Below, piece after piece: positions 5,351 through 9,912 of a stretch of 9,912 bases of DNA. The DNA is from an uncultured Lachnospiraceae bacterium (GTDB taxonomy: Bacteria; Bacillota; Clostridia; Lachnospirales; Lachnospiraceae), in contig CAMTBF010000094.1 in NCBI GenBank assembly GCA_947068385.1, positions 1 to 9,912 of the forward strand, in the 5' to 3' direction. Position 1 is the first letter of the stretch. Every line of letters starts with the position of its first letter. The notes below the pieces were generated by a model, which did not search any database, was not told the DNA's origin, and was given only the letters and a program-made list of their open reading frames with translations. The position numbers and the translations under genes were made by a program.

Positions 5351-5707
5351 ATGACGATCAAGGAAGCAAGCCAGCGGTACAGGATTCCCATCAAAATACT
5401 GAAGGAGTATGAAAGCTGGGGATTATGCGGCGCAGTCAAAAAAGTCATGGGCTCGTGGCAGTACGATGAGCAGGACATTGAACGGCTCAGCCTGATCATG
5501 ACGCTGAAGGACATGGGCTTTGACAGCGGCGAAGTGGAAACCTATATGCGCCTTACCCTGGAGGGGAGCCACACGCAGCCCCAGCGGATAGCCATGCTGA
5601 ACCAGAGAAGGGGGAAGACGCTGGACGAAATCCACTTCAAGGAAAGGCAGATAGCGAACATGGATTATCTGCGGCATGAGATGCAGAAAGGCGGAGCGGA
5701 GGCTTAA
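5351..5707 (+). CDS. MerR-type helix-turn-helix regulator
   Basis: 118 residues. Start ATG at 5351 follows AAGGGAG (5332-5338) by 12 nt, a rather long gap; the N-terminus MTIKEASQRYRIPIKILKEYESWG aligns with the MerR DNA-binding helices and has no room for another start. Residues 45-75 (QYDEQDIERLSLIMTLKDMGF, then DSGEVETYMRL) are the second half of the MerR domain, and the C-terminal 35 residues form the antiparallel coiled-coil dimer helix. There is no Cys in the C-terminal part, so a thiol-sensing metal site as in MerR/CueR or SoxR is absent. The effector is unknown. The flavodoxin gene begins 36 nt downstream, which suggests one transcript. Confidence 0.85.
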   Translation: MTIKEASQRYRIPIKILKEYESWGLCGAVKKVMGSWQYDEQDIERLSLIMTLKDMGFDSGEVETYMRLTLEGSHTQPQRIAMLNQRRGKTLDEIHFKERQIANMDYLRHEMQKGGAEA

Positions 5708-5743
5708 GTAAGTGTGCGGCGCAGCGCACGGATGGGAGGAAAA

Positions 5744-6580
5744 ATGAGGAGAATGATAGCAGGAATCATGGTTGGAGCGATGGTGTTTGCGCTGGCAGGA
5801 TGCGGAAGGGACGCGGCGGACGGCAGCAGAGACAGCGCCGCAAAGGAAAGCGCGGCGGGACAGGATGCGGCGGGAACCGGAGAAACGGCTTCTGGGAAGA
5901 CCCCGGAGACCGGGGCGGATGAGCCGGAGCAGCCGGAACCGGAGACGGGCACGGATATGCAGTCGGAATCGGAGGCAGGCGAGACGGAAAGCGGCGCGGC
6001 GGAGCAGGACGGAGCGAATCGGGAAAGCGGCGAGGCGGAGCAGGACGGAGCGGATCCGGAAAGCAGCGCAACAGAGGCGGAATCCGGCTCGGCAGGTGGC
6101 AGTGATGCTCTGGTCGTTTACTTTTCCTGGTCGGGGAATACGGAAAATGTAGCAAATGCCATTGCGGAGCAGACAGGAGCGGATGTATTCGAAATCCTGC
6201 CGGAGGAAGCCTATATCGATGACTATGATGCGCTTCTGGACATCGCCTCCCAGGAAAAGCAAAGCGGCACACGTCCGGCCATTGCGGGAAGCATAGAGGA
6301 CATTGCCCAGTATGACGTCATTTATGTGGGCTACCCTAACTGGTGGAGCGACATGCCTATGATTCTGTACACCTTTTTTGACAGCTACGACCTTTCCGAC
6401 AAGACCATCGCGCCGTTCTGCACCAGCGGAGGAAGCGGCCTGTCGGGTACGGTGGACAGCATCAAAGAGTTGGAGCCGGACGCAGATGTCCTTGACGGGC
6501 TTCACATCGGCAGCTCCTCCGCATCCAATCCGGACGCAGCGGTGAGCGACTGGCTGGAAGGCCTGGGGATTTCGGAATAA
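5744..6580 (+). CDS. exported lipoprotein flavodoxin with long acidic linker
   Basis: 278 residues from ATG 5744 (GGGAGG 4 nt upstream). A signal peptide with lipobox LAGC predicts cleavage before Cys20 and lipid anchoring on the outer face of the membrane. Residues 21-120 are a low-complexity linker rich in Glu, Asp, Ala, Gly and Ser, with a 12-residue repeat. Residues 121-278 are a flavodoxin-like domain: phosphate-binding loop SWSGNT (128-133), YVGYPNWWSDMP and a TSGGSG loop typical of Flavodoxin_4 proteins. It should carry FMN and act as a one- or two-electron carrier at the cell surface, an unusual place for a flavodoxin. A 5-bp hairpin (5714-5729) lies between the MerR stop and the ribosome site. 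An earlier in-frame start at 5732 is possible but has no ribosome site. Confidence 0.92.
   Translation: MRRMIAGIMVGAMVFALAGCGRDAADGSRDSAAKESAAGQDAAGTGETASGKTPETGADEPEQPEPETGTDMQSESEAGETESGAAEQDGANRESGEAEQDGADPESSATEAESGSAGGSDALVVYFSWSGNTENVANAIAEQTGADVFEILPEEAYIDDYDALLDIASQEKQSGTRPAIAGSIEDIAQYDVIYVGYPNWWSDMPMILYTFFDSYDLSDKTIAPFCTSGGSGLSGTVDSIKELEPDADVLDGLHIGSSSASNPDAAVSDWLEGLGISE
5987..6058 (+). repeat. two tandem 36-bp units inside the flavodoxin linker
   Basis: Units 5987-6022 and 6023-6058 are identical at 33 of 36 bases and encode ESGAAEQDGANR and ESGEAEQDGADP; a degenerate third unit starts at 6059. The repeats keep the frame, so copy-number changes would lengthen or shorten the linker without breaking the protein. 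Confidence 0.9.
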
Positions 6581-6627
6581 AGTTCAAGATATTTCAGAAG
6601 CTACAGGAGAAATAACTGATAGAAATG

Positions 6628-6645
6628 TCAGCTGAATTCAGCTGA
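6628..6645. promoter_or_regulatory. perfect 18-bp palindrome between flavodoxin and reductase genes
   Basis: TCAGCTGAATTCAGCTGA equals its own reverse complement and is also two TCAGCTGA units 10 bp apart. It lies in the 120-bp gap before the aldo/keto reductase, 55 bp upstream of its start. It could be a dimer operator controlling a separate promoter, but I see no convincing -35/-10 pair in this gap. It is not followed by a U-run. Confidence 0.45.
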
Positions 6646-6700
6646 ACTGAGGACAGACGCACGGATTTTATTGTTGCAGACAGAAAGGAAGAGTGAAAGG

Positions 6701-7738
6701 ATGCAGTATGCAAAGTTAGGCAATTCGGACTTGAATGTCTCCCGCATCTGCATGGGGTGCATGGGCTTTGGGGATGCAGCAAGCGGGCAGCACACATGGA
6801 CGCTTGACGAGGAGCATTCCCGTGAGGTCATAAAGCGGGGGCTGGAGCTGGGCATCAACTTTTTCGACACGGCCATCGGCTACCAGAGCGGCACCAGCGA
6901 GCAGTATCTGGGGAGGGCATTGGGGGACTGCGCCAGACGGGAAGAGGTTGTGGTCGCGACGAAGTTCCTGCCCCGGACACAGGAGGACATCGAAAGAGGA
7001 ATCACAGGACAGCGGCATATACAGAGGATGCTGGACAAGAGCCTTGAAAACCTGGGCATGGATCATGTGGATCTGTACATTTACCACATGTGGGATCACC
7101 AGACGCCGCTCTATGACATCATGGAGGGGCTGAACAACGTGGTAAAAGCAGGAAAAGCCCGCTATATCGGCATATCCAACTGCTTTGCATGGCAGCTGGC
7201 AAAGGCCAATGCGCTGGCGGAAAAGGAAGGCTTTGCAAAATTCGTGTCGGTGCAGGGGCATTATAACCTGATCTTCCGGGAAGAGGAGCGGGAGATGGCG
7301 GGGCTGTGCGCACAGGACAATATCGCCATGACCCCCTATAGCGCGCTGGCCGGGGGAAGGCTGTCAAAGCTGCCCGGGGAGACCTCAAGGCGCCTGGAGG
7401 AGGACGGCTACGGGAAATTCAAGTATGACGCCACAGCCGAACAGGACAGCGCGATCATCTCACGGGTGGCGGAGCTTGCCGGGCGGAAAGGGGTGAGCAT
7501 GACGGAGGTTTCCCTGGCCTGGCTGCTCACCAGGGTGACGTCCCCGGTAGTGGGGGCGACGAAGCCGCACCATGTGGAGGGAACGGCAAAGGCAGTGGAT
7601 CTGGCGCTGAGCGATGGGGAGCTGGCCTGGCTGGAGGAGCCTTACGTCCCCCACAGGTTAGTGGGCGTCATGGCGCAGAACACGGCGGCAGCGGCCAAGG
7701 AAAAGCATGTGTGGACTACCGGGAAGCAGAAGATTTGA
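6701..7738 (+). CDS. aldo/keto reductase
   Basis: 345 residues; ATG at 6701 with AAGGA about 11 nt upstream. The start is fixed by the family N-terminus MQYAKLGNSDLNVSRICMGCMGFG. This is an NAD(P)H-dependent (alpha/beta)8-barrel carbonyl reductase of the YajO/IolS-like group. The catalytic tetrad is complete: Asp56 (FFDTA), Tyr61 (AIGYQSG), Lys88 (VVATKF) and His129 (YIYHMWD). The C-terminal part SVSLAWLLTR-like segment and the PVVGATKPHHV loop form the cofactor-phosphate site. Probably cytosolic; substrate unknown, perhaps reactive aldehydes or quinones given the neighbours. The CMD-family gene starts 20 nt after its stop with a strong ribosome site, so the two are co-transcribed. Confidence 0.95.
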   Translation: MQYAKLGNSDLNVSRICMGCMGFGDAASGQHTWTLDEEHSREVIKRGLELGINFFDTAIGYQSGTSEQYLGRALGDCARREEVVVATKFLPRTQEDIERGITGQRHIQRMLDKSLENLGMDHVDLYIYHMWDHQTPLYDIMEGLNNVVKAGKARYIGISNCFAWQLAKANALAEKEGFAKFVSVQGHYNLIFREEEREMAGLCAQDNIAMTPYSALAGGRLSKLPGETSRRLEEDGYGKFKYDATAEQDSAIISRVAELAGRKGVSMTEVSLAWLLTRVTSPVVGATKPHHVEGTAKAVDLALSDGELAWLEEPYVPHRLVGVMAQNTAAAAKEKHVWTTGKQKI

Positions 7739-7758
7739 GTAAGGAGGCATCAGAGAAG

Positions 7759-8436
7759 ATGGATTATCATGAGACAGACCCGGAATTTATGAAGATCATA
7801 GAGCATTTTACGATGGAAGAAGGGTTGAAGGAACCCGGACAGGAGCTGCCGGAGGAGACGCGTTACCTGGCGATCCTTGCCACGCTGCTGGGGTGCCAGG
7901 GAATCGAGGTGTATCGGGAGATGCTGCCCAAAGCGCTGGATAGCGGACTGGATCCTGTCATGGTGAAGGAGATGGTCTATCAGGGGACGGATTACCTGGG
8001 GCTCGGCAGGGTCATGCCGTTTCTGGCCGCTACCAACGATATCCTGACCGCCCGGGGAGTCAAGCTGCCATTGCCTGCCCAGGCGACCACAGACAGGAAA
8101 GACAGGCTGGAAAAGGGAGCGGAGGCCCAGGCGGAGATCTTCGGGGAGCATATGAAAGAAGCGTGGAAAGCAGGGCACATCAACCGGTGGCTGGCGGCGA
8201 ACTGCTTCGGCGACTATTACACAAGGGGCGGCCTGGACTTAAGACAGCGGGAAATGATCACTTTCTGCTTCCTGGCGGCACAGGGCGGCTGCGAGCCCCA
8301 GCTGACCGCCCATGCCAGAGGGAACATGAACCTTGGAAATGACAGGGATTTCCTGATCAGGGTGGTGTCCCAGTGCCTGCCCTATATAGGCTACCCCCGC
8401 AGCCTGAATGCGGTAAACTGTATCGGAAAAGCATGA
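7759..8436 (+). CDS. carboxymuconolactone decarboxylase (AhpD-like) family protein, two-domain
   Basis: 225 residues. ATG 7759 is preceded by AAGGAGG (7741-7747); an in-frame GTG at 7711 lies inside the reductase gene and lacks a ribosome site. Two CMD-type helical units are visible: residues about 30-105 (TRYLAILATLLGCQGIEVYR) and about 150-220 (ANCFGDYYTRGGLDLRQREM, then GGCEPQLTAHARGNMNLGN). The second carries Cys and His in the usual CMD site, but there is no CxxC pair as in AhpD, so disulfide-peroxidase activity of the AhpD kind is unlikely without change. Such proteins accompany aldo/keto reductases and flavodoxins in Firmicutes redox clusters; exact function is unknown. Confidence 0.9.
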   Translation: MDYHETDPEFMKIIEHFTMEEGLKEPGQELPEETRYLAILATLLGCQGIEVYREMLPKALDSGLDPVMVKEMVYQGTDYLGLGRVMPFLAATNDILTARGVKLPLPAQATTDRKDRLEKGAEAQAEIFGEHMKEAWKAGHINRWLAANCFGDYYTRGGLDLRQREMITFCFLAAQGGCEPQLTAHARGNMNLGNDRDFLIRVVSQCLPYIGYPRSLNAVNCIGKA

Positions 8437-8440
8437 AGGG

Positions 8441-8478
8441 CCTGCCAAGCATAAGGAGCATGCTTGGCAGGTATTCTT
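8441..8478 (+). terminator. terminator after the reductase-CMD genes
   Basis: A perfect 12-bp stem (8441-8452 with 8460-8471) with a 7-nt loop starts 4 nt after the CMD stop. The following TATTCTTT is a broken U-run, so some read-through into the DUF4405 gene, 29 nt further on, is likely. Confidence 0.7.
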
Positions 8479-8506
8479 TAGAAGCGCAGAGAGATGAGGC
8501 GATACT

Positions 8507-9196
8507 ATGAAAACAAAGGCAAAAATAAAGTGGTCGCTGGATGTCCTGATGACCATAGCGCTGCTTTTCCTGATGGGCTATCAGTTCTGGGGCGAGACAG
8601 CACATGAATGGATCGGGGCGGGGATGCTTGCGCTGTTCATCGCCCATCAGGCCTGCAACCTGAACTGGTATAGAAATCTGCTCCGGGGAAGATACACCCC
8701 CATGCGCATCCTGCAATGCGGCATGGACATTCTGACCCTTGGGGCAATGCTGGCGCTGCTGTACAGCGGGATTGCCATGTCCAGGCATGTATTCGCCTTT
8801 CTGCCCATAAGGGGAGGGATGGCGCTGGCAAGGCGGCTGCATATCTTAGGCTCCTACTGGGGATACCTGCTGATGAGCCTGCATCTTGGCCTCCATTGGG
8901 GGATGGTTTTGAACCTGGTTAGAAAAAAGAGGATACCGCAGCGCAAGCACCAGGCGGCAAGCCTTGTCATAAGCCTGCCGCTTGCGGCCTATGGAATCTA
9001 TGTCTTCATCAAAAGGGATTTCCCGACCTATCTGTTCCTGCGCAGCGAATTCGTCTATCTGGATTACCAGGAGCCAAAGCTGCTGTTCCTCTTGGATTAC
9101 CTGGCGCTGATGGGACTGGGCATTTTTATGGCCCATTCCATTGGAAAGCTGGTGAAAAAAGCGGGGACCGCGCCGCGGACGGCTGCCGAATCCTGA
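8507..9196 (+). CDS. DUF4405 family integral membrane protein (putative b-type haem protein)
   Basis: 229 residues; ATG has TGAGG 7 nt upstream. About six hydrophobic helices are seen (roughly 10-28, 34-56, 71-93, 112-136, 150-168, 191-214). Histidines near or in helices (His33, His47, His94, His112, His126, His130) fit the cytochrome b561/ferric-reductase-like picture of DUF4405, where paired His ligate haem; haem binding is not proven for the family. It would move electrons in or across the membrane and could serve the surface flavodoxin of the same cluster. The last 10 or so residues (AGTAPRTAAES) look unlike the family, and the DNA there also encodes a relic of another gene in a different frame, so the native C-terminus may have been replaced. 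Confidence 0.85.
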   Translation: MKTKAKIKWSLDVLMTIALLFLMGYQFWGETAHEWIGAGMLALFIAHQACNLNWYRNLLRGRYTPMRILQCGMDILTLGAMLALLYSGIAMSRHVFAFLPIRGGMALARRLHILGSYWGYLLMSLHLGLHWGMVLNLVRKKRIPQRKHQAASLVISLPLAAYGIYVFIKRDFPTYLFLRSEFVYLDYQEPKLLFLLDYLALMGLGIFMAHSIGKLVKKAGTAPRTAAES

Positions 9197-9282
9197 CCGA
9201 GGCCGAATGGGAATATGCCGCCTGCGGGGGAATGCGATTCCTTTGCCTTTCTGCATGCATCGGCAGAATCAGCAATTACTGA
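9181..9282 (+). pseudogene. relic of a formylglycine-generating-enzyme-like (FGE-sulfatase) domain
   Basis: One frame at 9181-9231 reads GCRILTEAEWEYAACGG, almost the signature of the FGE-sulfatase (SUMF1-like) fold, usually G-Y-R-L-P-TEAEWEYAARGG. Both sides lack further family sequence; the frame runs out at a TGA (9280-9282). It overlaps the last codons of the DUF4405 gene in another frame. No start codon or ribosome site serves it. I take it as a fragment left by a deletion or recombination; the C-type-lectin-like FGE family also includes diversity-generating-retroelement targets, but no reverse transcriptase is present here. Confidence 0.7.
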
Positions 9283-9322
9283 AATTGGCAAGAAAGAGCT
9301 TTCAAAACGACAAAGACAGATA

Positions 9323-9352
9323 TTGATTTGCATCCCCGTTCCATGCTATACT
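9323..9352 (+). promoter_or_regulatory. extended -10 promoter of the DtxR-like gene
   Basis: TTGATT (9323-9328) and TATACT (9347-9352) are 18 bp apart, and TGC before TATACT makes it an extended -10 element. Transcription should start near 9359, leaving a leader of about 36 nt. The gene is therefore transcribed apart from the DUF4405 gene. Confidence 0.6.
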
Positions 9353-9394
9353 GAAATGCAGGGAAAGGCCCTACGGGAAAGAGAGGGAACGATA

Positions 9395-9775
9395 ATGGCT
9401 GTAAACGAATCGGCAGAGAACTATCTGGAGACCATCCTGATATTGAGCAAGAAGCGCCCTGTAGTCCGCTCCGTGGACATAGCGGAGGAGCTGAGCTTCA
9501 AGAAGCCCAGCGTCAGCGTGGCCATGAAGAACCTGCGGGAGAAGGGGCATATCGCGGTGGACAAGTCCGGCTTCATCACCCTGACGCCCTCCGGCAGGGA
9601 AATCGCGGAGATGATCTACGAGCGCCATCAGCTGCTCTCGGCCTGGCTGATGCAGCTGGGCGTGCCGGAGGAGACGGCGGTGGAGGACGCCTGCAGGATC
9701 GAGCATGTCATCAGCAAGGAGAGCTTTCAGGCGATCAAGGCTCATGTGGGGGACAGGAGCATTTCAGGGGAGTGA
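9395..9775 (+). CDS. DtxR/MntR family metal-dependent transcriptional regulator, short form
   Basis: 126 residues, shorter than MntR (142) and lacking the SH3-like third domain of DtxR. ATG 9395 has AGAGGG 7 nt upstream. The winged helix lies at residues 5-65 (VRSVDIAEELSFKKPSVSVAMKNL as helix-turn-helix), the dimerisation/metal domain at 70-118. Candidate ligands Cys100, Glu103 and His104 (DACRIEHVIS) match DtxR Cys102, Glu105 and His106 rather than MntR, whose equivalent of Cys100 is Glu. Asn9 stands where MntR has Asp and DtxR has Met. His78 is kept, but the partner residues of the DtxR ancillary site look replaced. This suggests a single metal site with Fe-like preference; the metal is inference. 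It may control iron or manganese transport genes elsewhere. Confidence 0.9.
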   Translation: MAVNESAENYLETILILSKKRPVVRSVDIAEELSFKKPSVSVAMKNLREKGHIAVDKSGFITLTPSGREIAEMIYERHQLLSAWLMQLGVPEETAVEDACRIEHVISKESFQAIKAHVGDRSISGE

Positions 9776-9793
9776 CGAAGGTCATTCCTTTTT
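9769..9793 (+). terminator. intrinsic terminator overlapping the DtxR-like stop codon
   Basis: GGAGTGAC (9769-9776) pairs with GTCATTCC (9781-9788) through 8 bp including one G-U, around the tetraloop GAAG, followed by TTTTTATA. The TGA stop codon (9773-9775) lies in the left arm. Confidence 0.8.
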
Positions 9794-9912
9794 ATATATT
9801 AGGTAAACCATATAGATAAGCAAACCACATGGGAAACCAGTTCAGAAAATCGGGCCTTCAAATGGCAAGTCTGCCGCAGCCACGCATCTGCTTTTTCCTG
9901 CTGTATAACAAT
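9794..9912. other. unassigned tail of the window
   Basis: No gene can be supported. The minus strand is open from the window edge down to a TAA at 9799-9801 (37 codons, beginning IVIQQEKADAWLRQ), which could be the end of a convergent gene, but this length is expected by chance. On the plus strand an ATG at 9829 opens a frame to the edge without a ribosome site. A GGT-AA-ACC motif at 9803-9810 inside AT-rich sequence is only loosely operator-like. Confidence 0.3.

Noticed and set aside
5340..5354. Four-codon leader (ATG TTG ATA CGA TGA) overlapping the MerR start as ATGA
   Set aside because: The ribosome site lies only one base before this ATG, too near to use it; the overlap is probably chance.
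5423..6505. Minus-strand open frame of 360 codons opposite MerR and flavodoxin
   Set aside because: Arg/Leu-rich low-complexity product made by the opposite strand of the acidic linker; not a gene.
9829..9912. Plus-strand open frame running off the window end
   Set aside because: No ribosome site before the ATG and no protein-like pattern in 28 codons.

Overview
The window looks like a chromosomal stretch from a GC-rich member of the Clostridia, most probably Lachnospiraceae. This is inferred from strong AGGAGG-type ribosome sites, frequent AGG/GGG codons, TTGxCA/TAtAaT-type promoters, U-tailed terminators and family content (DUF3795, lipoprotein flavodoxin, DUF4405, short DtxR-like regulator). 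There is no rRNA, tRNA, CRISPR array, transposase or recombinase in it.

Layout. (1) 1-485 carries no protein gene that I can support. It holds two 84-bp direct repeats (1-84 and 218-301). Each can fold as a 5' hairpin, a C-rich single strand and a 15-bp terminator-like hairpin, and their differences preserve pairing in that second hairpin, so I read them as a candidate tandem small-RNA pair. A promoter region with phased A-tracts follows. (2) 486-2699 (+): a phosphotransferase (APH/choline-kinase fold) whose frame runs into the N-lobe of a Ser/Thr-kinase-like domain and is then broken by an apparent 1-nt deletion near 1514; the kinase remainder continues in the next frame (1550-2269). A Cys-rich DUF3795 protein overlaps its end. 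A 16-bp hairpin separates this group from (3) a convergent M42 metallo-aminopeptidase (2788-3837, -), with its own promoter and a 31-bp inverted repeat over the -10 element. (4) 3904-4029 is an orphan C-terminal gene fragment.

(5) 4193-9196 (+) is a redox-flavoured accessory cluster: a LysR regulator with a T-N11-A palindrome upstream and a terminator after it; a small MerR-type regulator; an exported lipoprotein flavodoxin with a long acidic repetitive linker; an aldo/keto reductase; a two-domain carboxymuconolactone-decarboxylase/AhpD-like protein; and a six-helix His-rich DUF4405 membrane protein. A working idea is that cytosolic reductase and peroxidase-like enzymes, a membrane haem protein and a cell-surface flavodoxin form one redox response under LysR/MerR control. 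The sequence shows the gene order and sites; the electron path is inference.

(6) The 3' end of the DUF4405 gene overlaps, in another frame, a clear relic of a formylglycine-generating-enzyme-like (FGE-sulfatase) domain, which points to a past deletion or rearrangement junction. (7) A short DtxR/MntR-family metalloregulator (9395-9775) follows with its own extended -10 promoter and a terminator that overlaps its stop codon. The last 120 bases contain nothing I can name.
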